Part shown: in pieces, positions 1 through 6,960 of the stretch | How positions within the stretch are numbered: position 1 is the stretch's first letter | How the letters are laid out: each line of letters begins with the position of its first letter | Assembly (NCBI GenBank): GCA_028819955.1 | Contig: JAPPKP010000278.1 | Location: 1-7,342 of the forward strand | Origin: Rhodospirillaceae bacterium | GTDB lineage: Bacteria; Pseudomonadota; Alphaproteobacteria; UBA828 | Reading direction: 5' to 3' | DNA length: 7,342 nt | Position numbers and translations under genes: made by a program | The notes under the pieces: generated by a model | The model's input: the letters and a program-made list of their open reading frames with translations, nothing else | The model's database searches: none | What the model was told of the DNA's origin: nothing

Positions 1-119
1 TGCAGATCAACGCGCAGAACTGCGTGCACTGCAAGACCTGCGACATCAAGGACCCCGCGCAGAATATCGAGTGGGTGGTGCCCGAAGGCGGGGGCGGCCC
101 CAACTATGCCAACATGTAA
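1..119 (+). CDS. Electron-transfer flavoprotein:ubiquinone oxidoreductase, C-terminal end (5' truncated by window)
   Basis: Only the last 38 codons plus TAA (117-119) are present; the reading frame starts at base 3. ETF-QO takes electrons from reduced electron-transfer flavoprotein and passes them through FAD and one 4Fe-4S cluster to ubiquinone at the inner membrane, linking fatty-acid and amino-acid dehydrogenases to the respiratory chain. The visible peptide has the signature [13 protein letters not shown], giving three closely spaced cysteines (C-x2-C-x2-C) that ligate the 4Fe-4S cluster; the fourth ligand would lie upstream of the window. It then ends with the family's usual tail ([15 protein letters not shown]). 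Its stop lies inside the beginning of the next gene, a 14-nt overlap, so the two are probably co-transcribed. The short fragment is enough for family assignment because this C-terminus is very conserved. Confidence 0.93.
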   Translation, partial: QINAQNCVHCKTCDIKDPAQNIEWVVPEGGGGPNYANM

Positions 120-1911
120 GGCAAGCACGGGCGCGGCCCGACGTCTGCAAGACTCACGGAGCTGGCGTCGCGGCGCGACCGTCTGGCTGGGCGGTGCGCT
201 CGCCGCCGGTCTGATCGGCGGGGTGAGCGTCGCAGGCCAGATTGCGGCCGATGAGCACGATCTCCCCATGCCGCCGGAGCCCGCCGCAAGCGCCCACCGG
301 GCGGACGCCTCGCAGTTCGGCGACTATCTGGTGGGCCGCTACGCTCATGCCCGCGGCGACTATGCGGCGGCGGCGCGGCACTTGGAGCGCGTCCTCGCCG
401 CGGATCCGAACAATCCCTCTCTCCTGCGCCGCACCGTGTCTCTGCAGGTCGCCGACGGCCGGATCGAGGATGCGGCCGCGCTGGCCGAACGCCTACTCGA
501 CAACCAGGCGAACGGGCGTCTGGCGCAATTCGTTCTCGGGCTGCGGGACGCGCGCAACGGCGACTACGAAGCGGCGCTTGAACGCATCGACACGATCGAG
601 CGGGAGAGCGTCTATTCCTTCCTGATACCGCTTGCCGAGGCGTGGATGCACACCGGAGCCGGCTCGGACGCGGCGGCGCTGGCGGCGCTGGCGCCACTCG
701 GGGACCGTGATGCCTACCGGCCTTTCTTCGTCCTCCATGCCGGCCTGATCAACCATCTCGCCGGGCGCGACGCGGATGCCGAGGCTCTCCTGCGGGAAGC
801 CGTCGCGACCTCCAGCGGCTCGCATCGCCCGGTAGCGGCGCTCGGCAGCGTCCTGATGCGGGCCGGGCGCATCGTCGAGGCCCGCGCGATCTACGAAGAG
901 TACCGCGAACAGAATCCGGACATCGTCTGGATCGAACGTGTGCTGGCGGCGGTCGATGCCGGCGAGACGGTGCCGCCCATCGTCTCCGACGCGCGCGAGG
1001 GCTTGGCGGAGGCCCTGCTCGGCGTAGCCGCCTCGGTACCGCAGCGGGACAACGGCGAAGCCGCGCTGATTTATGCGCGCCTCGCGCTCTTCTTGCGCGA
1101 CGATCTGCACTCGGCCCGCTTCCTGATCGGCGAAGTCCTCGAAGACGCGGAGCGGCTGGAGGCCGCGGTCGACGCCTACCGTTCCATCCCGCTCGGGTCG
1201 GACTTCGCCTGGGCGGCGCAGCTCCGCGCCGCGAGCGATCTCGCGGATCTCGACCGGCTCGATGAAGCGGTCGCGACGCTCAGACGAATGGCGGACGAGC
1301 AACCCGAGCGCACGGACGCCATCACCACCCTCGGCGACGTGCTCAGGAGGGATGAGCAATACGCGGAAGCCGCCGCCGCCTACGACATCGCGGTGGAGCG
1401 GATCGAGACGGTCGAGTATCGCCACTGGCGCTTGTTCTACGTGCGTGGCATCGCGTTCGAACGCCTGGGCGAGTGGCCCAAGGCCGAGTCGGATTTCAGG
1501 CGCGCGCTCGAACTGGAGCCGGATCAGCCGCTGGTGCTCAACTATCTCGGCTATTCCTGGGTAGAGCAGGGGAGCAATCTCGACGAAGCCAAGACCATGA
1601 TCGAGAAGGCCGTCGAGCTTCGCCCCGACGACGGCTATATCGTCGACAGTCTCGGATGGGTGGCCTACAGGCTGGGCGAATTCGAGGAGGCCGTGCACCA
1701 GCTGGAACGGGCGGTCGAGCTGGTGGCGGGCGATCCCATCATCAACGACCACCTGGGCGATGCCTACTGGCAGGTGGGTCGGCTGATCGAAGCGCGGTTC
1801 CAGTGGCGGCGCGTGCTCACCCTCGATCCGGAGGAAGATCTGGCCGACCGGGTCCGACGCAAGATCGCAGACGGTCTCTCCGCAGGCGCGGAGGTGGACG
1901 CATCACAGTAA
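106..1911 (+). CDS. Signal-anchored tetratricopeptide repeat (TPR) protein
   Basis: This 601-aa protein has an Arg-rich N-terminus (about residues 11-23), a hydrophobic segment at about 26-46 and then an acidic soluble part, so it is probably exported or tethered to the inner membrane with the repeats in the periplasm. TPR-like helical pairs recur throughout, for example 71-100 ([19 protein letters not shown]), 215-235, 403-432, 441-472, 475-506, 509-540 and 543-574. The C-terminal block from about 478 ([12 protein letters not shown], then [17 protein letters not shown] and [16 protein letters not shown]) is the best conserved part of this bacterial TPR family. TPRs mediate protein-protein contacts; the partner is unknown and no enzymatic motif is seen. 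The ATG at 106 is chosen because it is the only ATG upstream of the hydrophobic segment. It overlaps the end of the ETF-QO gene by 14 nt, and ispE follows after 10 nt. A GTG at 223 would remove the signal segment and is less likely. Confidence 0.88.
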   Translation: MPTCKASTGAARRLQDSRSWRRGATVWLGGALAAGLIGGVSVAGQIAADEHDLPMPPEPAASAHRADASQFGDYLVGRYAHARGDYAAAARHLERVLAADPNNPSLLRRTVSLQVADGRIEDAAALAERLLDNQANGRLAQFVLGLRDARNGDYEAALERIDTIERESVYSFLIPLAEAWMHTGAGSDAAALAALAPLGDRDAYRPFFVLHAGLINHLAGRDADAEALLREAVATSSGSHRPVAALGSVLMRAGRIVEARAIYEEYREQNPDIVWIERVLAAVDAGETVPPIVSDAREGLAEALLGVAASVPQRDNGEAALIYARLALFLRDDLHSARFLIGEVLEDAERLEAAVDAYRSIPLGSDFAWAAQLRAASDLADLDRLDEAVATLRRMADEQPERTDAITTLGDVLRRDEQYAEAAAAYDIAVERIETVEYRHWRLFYVRGIAFERLGEWPKAESDFRRALELEPDQPLVLNYLGYSWVEQGSNLDEAKTMIEKAVELRPDDGYIVDSLGWVAYRLGEFEEAVHQLERAVELVAGDPIINDHLGDAYWQVGRLIEARFQWRRVLTLDPEEDLADRVRRKIADGLSAGAEVDASQ

Positions 1912-1921
1912 GGGACCGGCG

Positions 1922-2818
1922 GTGATCCGGGTCGAGGCGCCGGCCAAGCTCAACCTCTACCTTCACGTAACCGGCCGACGGGCCGACGGCTATCACGAGC
2001 TCGATAGCCTCGTCACCTTCACCGCGCTCGCCGATACGCTGGAGATCGCGCCGGCCGACGCCCTCGCGCTGACCGTGAGCGGGCCGTTCGCCGATGCCTT
2101 GGACGCCGACGACAACCTCGCCACGCGGGCGGCGATGGCGCTGGCGGAAAGGCTCGGCCGGTCGGCGAACGTGTGGATCGCGCTGCACAAGCGCGTGCCC
2201 GTCTCGGCCGGCCTCGGCGGCGGCTCGGCCGATGCGGCGGCGGTTCTGCGCGGCCTCGCCCGGCTGTGGCGGCTCGGCCCTGCGCACACGAGCGATCTTC
2301 GGGAGATTGCGCTCGGCCTCGGCGCCGACGTGCCCGCTTGCCTCGATTCCCGCGCCGCTTACATGGGCGGCATCGGCGAGGCGCTGAGCCCGCCGCCACC
2401 GTTGCCGCCCTGCGGCGTGCTGCTGGTCAATCCTGGCGTGCCGGTTCCCACCGGGCCCGTCTTCGCCGCACGGCGCAGGCCGTTCTCGGCCAGCGGGCGT
2501 TTTCGGGAATACCCGCGGGACGCACCGGCGCTGGCCAATCTTCTGCGCACCCGGCGCAACGACCTGGAGCCGCCAGCCCGTGCCCAGGTTCCCGAAATTG
2601 GCCGGGTTCTCGAAAGCATTGCAGCGGCGCCCGGCTGCCTGCTCGCGCGAATGTCGGGCTCGGGCGGCACCTGCTTCGGCCTGTTCGCGGATGAGGTGGC
2701 GGCAGGGGATGCGGCCGGCGCCATCGCCCGCGAGCGTCCCGGCTGGTGGGTGCAGCCGACGCGTCTGGCTCATGAAGGCGAGACGACCGACGTGATGGCC
2801 GCACGCAGCGGATCGTGA
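1922..2818 (+). CDS. ispE: 4-diphosphocytidyl-2-C-methyl-D-erythritol kinase
   Basis: IspE phosphorylates the 2-hydroxyl of CDP-methylerythritol with ATP, the fourth step of the MEP (non-mevalonate) route to isopentenyl diphosphate, in the cytoplasm. The 298-aa length fits the family. Visible GHMP-kinase motifs are APAKLNLYLHV at 6-16 (Lys9 matches the catalytic lysine), GYHELDSL at 23-30 (substrate pocket), the glycine-rich ATP loop PVSAGLGGGSADAAA at 93-107, LGADVPACL at 133-141 with the expected catalytic Asp136, and the C-terminal loop RMSGSGGTCFGLF at 243-255. The start is GTG, supported by a purine-rich AAGGGA (1910-1915) ending 6 nt upstream and by the conserved N-terminal motif falling at residue 6. 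It lies 10 nt after the TPR gene, so translation from a shared message is likely. It converges with the response-regulator gene across 9 nt. Confidence 0.97.
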   Translation: MIRVEAPAKLNLYLHVTGRRADGYHELDSLVTFTALADTLEIAPADALALTVSGPFADALDADDNLATRAAMALAERLGRSANVWIALHKRVPVSAGLGGGSADAAAVLRGLARLWRLGPAHTSDLREIALGLGADVPACLDSRAAYMGGIGEALSPPPPLPPCGVLLVNPGVPVPTGPVFAARRRPFSASGRFREYPRDAPALANLLRTRRNDLEPPARAQVPEIGRVLESIAAAPGCLLARMSGSGGTCFGLFADEVAAGDAAGAIARERPGWWVQPTRLAHEGETTDVMAARSGS

Positions 2819-2827
2819 CGGGGCCGC

Positions 2828-3271
2828 TCAAGGCGGTAGGCGCACCGTCTCCAGCCAGTGGGCCTTCACGATCTCGGCGACCGAGACCATGTCGTCGAAG
2901 GCCGACGGCTTGACCATGTAGGCGTTGGCGCCGAGCGAGTAGCTCGCCGCGATGTCCCGCTCCTCGTCGGAGGTCGTGAGCACCACCACGGGGATGCGGC
3001 AGAGCTCCGGCTCGTTGCGTAGCTGTTCCAGCACTTCGGTGCCGTTGACCTTCGGCATGTTCAGGTCGAGCAGGATCAGGCTTGGCTTGGGTGCGGCTTC
3101 CGGGTCGGCGTAATCGCCGCGACGCTTGAGATAGTCCAGCAGTTCGGCGCCATCGTGGACGACGTAGAGCGGGCAGGTGATCTCCGCCCGGCGCAGGGCC
3201 TTCTCGGTAAGAAGGCAGTCGGCAGGGTCGTCGTCCGCCATCAGGAGGACGGTGCGCTCGTCAGCCAGCAT
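2828..3271 (-). CDS. Single-domain response regulator (Rcp1-like receiver)
   Basis: This 147-aa protein is one complete CheY-like receiver with no output domain. The phosphorylation site is intact: acidic cluster DDD at 13-15, phospho-acceptor Asp69 in LILLDLNMPKVNG, Thr99 in PVVVLTTSDEERD, the switch aromatic Tyr118 and Lys121-Pro122. The MADDDPxDCLLT start and the long beta3 lead-in (DPEAAPKPSLILLDLNMP) resemble stand-alone regulators of the Rcp1 type, which commonly pair with phytochrome-like and other PAS kinases carrying an SHDxQEPLR H-box like the kinase upstream. It is the last gene of the operon, 19 nt after the two-receiver protein. An in-frame TGA at 3275-3277 fixes the ATG at 3271 as the most upstream start. 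The GGTGAG at 3274-3279 is only 2 nt from it, closer than usual. Function beyond accepting phosphate is unknown. Confidence 0.93.
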   Translation of the reverse strand: MLADERTVLLMADDDPADCLLTEKALRRAEITCPLYVVHDGAELLDYLKRRGDYADPEAAPKPSLILLDLNMPKVNGTEVLEQLRNEPELCRIPVVVLTTSDEERDIAASYSLGANAYMVKPSAFDDMVSVAEIVKAHWLETVRLPP

Positions 3272-3290
3272 ATCTCACCACGGTCATGGT

Positions 3291-4214
3291 CTACGCGGCG
3301 CCGGCAGTGCCGGCCGCCTCCTCGGCTTTGGTCACGAGACGCAGCGCGAGCGACGGAAAGGCTGCGACGGCGCCCGCAAACGCGAGAAAATCGATCGGCG
3401 CGTCGATGAAGACCGGCTCCGTCGTCCCCGCCCGCGGCAGGTCGGCACGGTCGTCCTTGGACCCGCCCAACAGGATTACCGGCATATCGCGGAGCGCCGG
3501 TGTGGCGGCGATCTCGGCGAGCGCGTGGCGTCCTTCCGTCTGTTGCAGGCCGGGGTCGAGAATGACGAGATCCGGCCGCGGCGCAGGCGTGCCGTCGCCG
3601 CGCAAGTGCCGCCCCTGCAGGTGAGCCAGCAGCGCAGCGCCATTGGTCACGTAGGTGAGCGCGTTGCCGAGGCCGGCAGCTTGCAGAGTCTTTGTCGCCT
3701 GCAGACAATCCTCCGGGTCGTCGTCGGCCATGACGATGACCGCGGGCCGCATCGCATCGCCCGGGCCCGCAGGCACCGAAAGCTCGTAGTTGCAGCTCTT
3801 GAGTCGCAGCACCGCGTCGTGCAGCTTCGCGAAGGTCACGGGCTTCACCAGATAGGCGTAAGCGCCGAGATTGTAACTGTCGGAGATATCCAGGCTGGCC
3901 TCGGAGGCCGTGAGGATGACGATCGGTATCTTTCTCAGTGCCGGCCTGAGGTTGATTTCCCAGAGCGAGTCGAGCCCCGCCATCTTGGGCATGTTGAGGT
4001 CGAGCAGGATCAGGTCGGGGCGAGGCGAGGAGCCGGGATCGGAGAACTTGCCGCTTCGCCCGAGGTAGTCGAGCAGCTCCTGGCCGTCCTGCACGAAGCG
4101 CAGCTCGTTTCCAAGCCGAGCCTTCTGCAATGTCTTCTTGGTGAGCAGGCAATCCTCGGGATCGTCGTCCGCCATCAGGATCAGGACCGGCCTGGTGCCG
4201 GGCGCGGCGCTCAT
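3291..4214 (-). CDS. Tandem response regulator: active receiver fused to degenerate receiver
   Basis: This 307-aa protein contains two receivers and no output domain. Receiver 1 (about 8-140) is complete: DDD at 16-18, phospho-acceptor Asp72 in LILLDLNMPKMAG, Thr102, Tyr121 and Lys124-Pro125. Receiver 2 (about 156-290) starts with an almost identical block (MADDDPEDCL at 162-171) and keeps Asp220 in LVILDPGLQQTEG. It lacks the N-M-P stretch after that Asp, has Gly250 where the switch Thr should be and Ala272 in place of the conserved Lys. It therefore probably cannot be phosphorylated or switch normally, and may act as a docking or inhibitory module. The ATG at 4214 is preceded by GGTGAG with a 6-nt spacer and lies 7 nt after the kinase stop, so the kinase is the obvious phosphodonor. 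The fusion looks like two adjacent regulator genes joined in frame, with Met155 near the old second start. Confidence 0.92.
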   Translation of the reverse strand: MSAAPGTRPVLILMADDDPEDCLLTKKTLQKARLGNELRFVQDGQELLDYLGRSGKFSDPGSSPRPDLILLDLNMPKMAGLDSLWEINLRPALRKIPIVILTASEASLDISDSYNLGAYAYLVKPVTFAKLHDAVLRLKSCNYELSVPAGPGDAMRPAVIVMADDDPEDCLQATKTLQAAGLGNALTYVTNGAALLAHLQGRHLRGDGTPAPRPDLVILDPGLQQTEGRHALAEIAATPALRDMPVILLGGSKDDRADLPRAGTTEPVFIDAPIDFLAFAGAVAAFPSLALRLVTKAEEAAGTAGAA

Positions 4215-4221
4215 CGGCGTC

Positions 4222-5841
4222 TCACCGGGGCTGCCGGCGGGGCAGGGTCACCGAAAAGGTGGCGCCTTTGCCCGGTGTGCCGGATGCCGTGATCAGGCCG
4301 TGATGGCGCAGGACGATCTTCTCGCAGATCGCAAGGCCGATGCCGGCGCCTTCGTACTGGTGGCGCGCGTGCAGCCGCTTGAACGGCTGGAACAGCTTGC
4401 TGCCCAGTGACTGCTCGAACCCGATGCCGTTGTCCGCCACGACGATGGTGTGCGCAGGCCCCGGGATCGCGGCGAGAGGTTCCGCCTCCGCCGCCATGCG
4501 GACCGTGACGCGCGGCGCGACACCCGGCCTGCGAAACTTCAGCGCGTTGCCGATGAGGTTGCGGAAGAGTTGATCCATCTGGGTGCGATCCGCTTCGATC
4601 GTCGGCGCCTCGCCAACGTCCACCCGACCCTCGGCCTCCTCAAGGGAAACCGAGAGGTCCGAGAGCACGGTGTCGAACACCTCGCTTAAGGACAAGTCCT
4701 CGAAGGGCTGCGCCGCCGTGGTGACCCGAGAGAGTGCCAGAAGGTCGCTTACCAGGGTCTGCATCCGGGACGCCGCATCGGTCATGAAGTCGATGTACTG
4801 GCGTCCTTCCTCGTCCAGGCTCTCCTGCTTCTCGTCCGCGAGCAGGGCGCCGAAGGCCCTGATCTTGCGCAGCGGCTCCTGCATGTCGTGGGAGGCCACA
4901 TAGGCGAACTGCTCGAGCTCCTCGTTGGAGCGGGCAAGGTCGCGCGCATGGCGCTCCAGAGCCTCCTTAGCCTCCTTCTGCTCGGTGATGTCGCGCACGA
5001 TCCCCATGATCCGCACCGGCGTGCCCGCCTCGTCACGGACCAGAATGGAGCGGACGGCGATGGGGAAGACCGAGCCGTTCTTGCGGATGTACTCCTTCTC
5101 GTACTCGTCGGTGTAGCCGCGCGACATGAGCTGCTGGTCGACGATCTCGGCTTCCATCGCCGCCCAGCGGGTCGGTGTGAGCTGCTGATAGGTCACGCCG
5201 ATGATCTCGTCGAGGTCGTAGCCCAGCATGTCGAGGTAGGCGTCGTTGGCCTCTTCGACGGGGCCGTCGAGGCCGACGAAGACCACGCCGTCGTGGCTCA
5301 GGTCGAAGAGGCTCCGGTAGCGCTTTTCGGACTCCCTGAGCGCCTCCTCCTTCTCCTTCAGCTCCGTGATGTCGCGGACGATGCCCATGAAGCGGACCGG
5401 CCGCCCGTCCAGGTCCCGCACCAGGATGGTGCGCAGGCTGATCGGCGCGATCGATCCGTCCTTGCGCACGTATTCCTTCTCGTACTCGTCCGAGAAGCCG
5501 CGCCGCATCACCTGGGTCTCGATGATCTCCGCCTCGCTCGCGCGCCACTTTTCGGGCGTGAGGTCCTGGTACGTGTGCGTGCTGATTTCGTCCCGGTCGT
5601 AGCCGACGAGGTCCAGATAGGCCTGGTTCATCTCCTCGATGTGGCCTTCGAGATCGACGAACACGATCCCGTCCCGGCTCATCTCGAAGAGGGAGCGGAA
5701 CCGGCCCCGCGACGTGCGGCCTGCGTCGCGGTCGCGCCGGGCCTCGGCAAGCGCCTGCTCCAGCGCCGCGATCCGCTGCCGCAACGCCCCGTCCTCGGCA
5801 AGCGGGGGCGCGTGTTGCAAGGGCCTCGCCTCAGCCGTCAT
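4222..5841 (-). CDS. PAS-PAS sensor histidine kinase
   Basis: This 539-aa kinase has no membrane segment or signal peptide, so it should sense a cytoplasmic cue. Order of parts: a short coiled coil (about 18-45, LRQRIAALEQALAEARRD), PAS/PAC 1 (47-160), PAS/PAC 2 (174-287), a linker helix (about 288-312), HisKA dimerisation domain with phospho-acceptor His318 in YVASHDMQEPLRK, then HATPase with N-box (QLFRNLIGNALKF, Asn428/Asn432), G1 box VADNGIGF (468-475), F-box LFQPFKRLH and G2 box GAGIGLAI (498-505). All catalytic motifs are intact. The two PAS domains are about 65% identical to each other without gaps. The ligand or cofactor cannot be told from sequence; no phytochrome GAF domain or LOV flavin motif (NCRFLQ) is present. 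The ATG overlaps the end of the PLP-enzyme gene by 11 nt, with GAGGA (5850-5854) 8 nt upstream. Two receiver proteins follow at once and are the likely phosphate acceptors. Confidence 0.96.
   Translation of the reverse strand: MTAEARPLQHAPPLAEDGALRQRIAALEQALAEARRDRDAGRTSRGRFRSLFEMSRDGIVFVDLEGHIEEMNQAYLDLVGYDRDEISTHTYQDLTPEKWRASEAEIIETQVMRRGFSDEYEKEYVRKDGSIAPISLRTILVRDLDGRPVRFMGIVRDITELKEKEEALRESEKRYRSLFDLSHDGVVFVGLDGPVEEANDAYLDMLGYDLDEIIGVTYQQLTPTRWAAMEAEIVDQQLMSRGYTDEYEKEYIRKNGSVFPIAVRSILVRDEAGTPVRIMGIVRDITEQKEAKEALERHARDLARSNEELEQFAYVASHDMQEPLRKIRAFGALLADEKQESLDEEGRQYIDFMTDAASRMQTLVSDLLALSRVTTAAQPFEDLSLSEVFDTVLSDLSVSLEEAEGRVDVGEAPTIEADRTQMDQLFRNLIGNALKFRRPGVAPRVTVRMAAEAEPLAAIPGPAHTIVVADNGIGFEQSLGSKLFQPFKRLHARHQYEGAGIGLAICEKIVLRHHGLITASGTPGKGATFSVTLPRRQPR
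4981..5703 (-). repeat. Intragenic tandem duplication of a PAS/PAC module
   Basis: Codons 47-160 (5362-5703) and 174-287 (4981-5322) of the kinase align with a constant offset of 127 residues and no gaps. By hand count about 74 of 114 positions are identical. Shared runs include DEYEKEY, ILVRD, MGIVRDITE and AEI. The 13-residue connector between the copies is outside the alignment. Confidence 0.85.
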
Positions 5842-6886
5842 CGATCAGGTCCTCGGCGTAGGCGAAGAGCGCCGGCATGCCGCCGGTGTGGACGAAGACC
5901 ACCGTCTCGTCCGCGCCGACCGCGCCGCGCTTCACGTGATCGATGAGTCCGGCCATGGCTTTTCCGGAATAGACGGGGTCGAGAAAGATGCCCTCGGTCT
6001 CGGCCACGAGCCCGATTGCCGCACGCGCCTCCGGCGAGAGCACGCCGTAGTCCTCGCCGATGTGGTCCTCGTCGGTGACGAAGTCGGCCGGTTCGATCGC
6101 GAGATTGAGATCGAGGGCCCGCGCCGTCGCCGTGGCGACCCGCGCGATGTCCAGTACCCTGGGCTCCTCCCAGCGGATCGGGCTGATCGCTGCCACCCGA
6201 GCCCGGCGGCCGAGCGCGCGCAGGCCCGTGATAAGTCCGGCCGGGGTGTTGTTGGCCCCGCAGATGAAGACCTGGGTGGGGTCGATCCCTGCGTCTTCGA
6301 ACTGGGCATCCAGCTCGATCGCCGTCCCGACGTAGCCGAGCGCTGCAAGCACTTGCTGGTCGAGGGCGAAGGGCGCGATCACGAAGGGCTTGCGGCCCGC
6401 CGCCTCCAAGGCGCGGGCCTTTTCATCCAGCAGCGGCTGAATCTTCTCCATGCTGTCGATGTCGACCACGGTCACGTCCGCGCCCATCAGGCGGTCGAGC
6501 AGCAGATTGCCCTGCACACGGGGTCCCTTGACGCCGTGGATCAGGACCAGCGAGACGCCAAGGCCGTGCTTGCACGCCGCCGCCGTAATCTGCCGGCACC
6601 AGTTGGACTGGGTGTAGGCGCCCGCGACCACGGTGTCGGCGCCCGACTTCAGGATCTCGGCGAAGGTGAACTCCAGATGGCGCGTCTTGTTGCCGCCGAA
6701 GGCCAGCCCCGTGAGGTCGTCCCGCTTGATGTAGAGGGCGCGCACGCCGATCGCCTCGGCGAGCCGGGGACAGTAGTCGAGCGGCGTCGGCAGATGCGCG
6801 AGCCGGATGCGCGGATGTACTGCGAGACGGGCGGCGAGGTCGTCCCTCGTCACTGCTGCCTCCGCACCTGCTTCCGCAACCGCCAT
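5831..6886 (-). CDS. PLP-dependent D-cysteine desulfhydrase / ACC deaminase family enzyme
   Basis: This 351-aa protein belongs to the fold-type II PLP family that includes D-cysteine desulfhydrase, ACC deaminase and L-cysteate sulfo-lyase; members usually release ammonia, often with sulfide or sulfite. Visible landmarks are LPTPLDYCPRL (32-42), YIKRDDLTGLAFGGNKTRHLEF (52-73) with the PLP lysine Lys67, QSNWCRQ (93-99), a phosphate-loop-like GANNTPAGL (210-218), DPVYSGKAMAGL (303-314) and HTGGMPALF (333-341). ACC deaminases have Tyr-Glu where this has Tyr306-Ser307, so ACC is unlikely; a D-cysteine desulfhydrase-like or sulfo-lyase-like activity is possible but not proven. QSNWC replaces the usual QSNH and GANNT the usual GSGGT, so the substrate may differ. 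The ATG at 6886 is preferred because GGGGGAG (6891-6897) sits just upstream and the family's N-terminus begins there. An in-frame ATG at 6991 would add 35 unrelated residues. It heads the operon with the kinase and regulators. Confidence 0.88.
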   Translation of the reverse strand: MAVAEAGAEAAVTRDDLAARLAVHPRIRLAHLPTPLDYCPRLAEAIGVRALYIKRDDLTGLAFGGNKTRHLEFTFAEILKSGADTVVAGAYTQSNWCRQITAAACKHGLGVSLVLIHGVKGPRVQGNLLLDRLMGADVTVVDIDSMEKIQPLLDEKARALEAAGRKPFVIAPFALDQQVLAALGYVGTAIELDAQFEDAGIDPTQVFICGANNTPAGLITGLRALGRRARVAAISPIRWEEPRVLDIARVATATARALDLNLAIEPADFVTDEDHIGEDYGVLSPEARAAIGLVAETEGIFLDPVYSGKAMAGLIDHVKRGAVGADETVVFVHTGGMPALFAYAEDLIDDG

Positions 6887-6890
6887 ACCA

Positions 6891-6897
6891 CTCCCCC
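6891..6897 (-). promoter_or_regulatory. Ribosome binding site of the PLP-enzyme gene
   Basis: On the - strand GGGGGAG is followed by the 4-nt spacer TGGT and then ATG (6884-6886). This purine run decides between the two possible starts of the gene, since the upstream ATG at 6991 has no comparable site. Its first three G residues are also part of an inverted repeat (6895-6903 with 6921-6929), so access could depend on RNA folding. Confidence 0.6.
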
Positions 6898-6955
6898 GCC
6901 GGCCTCTTGGGCATCCTATCGCCGGCGGGAAGCGCCCGGCAACAGACGGCGATAG
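6895..6955 (-). promoter_or_regulatory. Two overlapping, mutually exclusive inverted repeats in the PLP-enzyme leader
   Basis: Stem B pairs CCCGCCGGC (6895-6903) with GCCGGCGGG (6921-6929), 9 bp with a 17-nt loop; its downstream arm in the transcript runs into the ribosome binding site. Stem A pairs CTATCGCCG (6916-6924) with CGGCGATAG (6947-6955), 9 bp with a 22-nt loop. The two share bases 6921-6924 and so cannot form fully together. In the - strand transcript the order is A-arm, shared arm, B-arm with the ribosome site, then ATG, the layout of a leader that could switch between open and masked start sites. The pairings are exact in the sequence. Regulation is inference, and stem B contains the self-complementary GCCGGC, which makes chance pairing easier in GC-rich DNA. 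Confidence 0.4.
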
Positions 6956-6960
6956 TCGGG

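Noticed and set aside
493..1752. Long open frame of 419 codons on the - strand opposite the TPR gene
   Set aside because: It is the antisense shadow of a clear TPR protein in GC-rich DNA; its translation has no recognisable domain.
1817..2773. Open frame of 318 codons on the - strand opposite ispE
   Set aside because: Low-complexity Arg/Gly/Ala-rich translation and full overlap with a confidently identified ispE.
3750..3752. Met155 of the two-receiver protein as an independent internal start making a free pseudo-receiver
   Set aside because: No convincing ribosome binding site precedes it and the frame is continuous; kept only as a hint of an old gene boundary.
3177..4292. Open frame of 371 codons on the + strand opposite the two response regulators
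   Set aside because: The opposite strand encodes two conserved receiver proteins; this frame shows only Arg-, His- and Val-rich shadow sequence.
4888..5946. Open frame of 352 codons on the + strand opposite the kinase
   Set aside because: Antisense to intact PAS domains; repeated phrases in its translation simply mirror the PAS duplication.
5639..6955. Open frame of 438 codons on the + strand opposite the PLP enzyme
   Set aside because: Antisense to a conserved PLP enzyme; no domain and no supported ribosome binding site.
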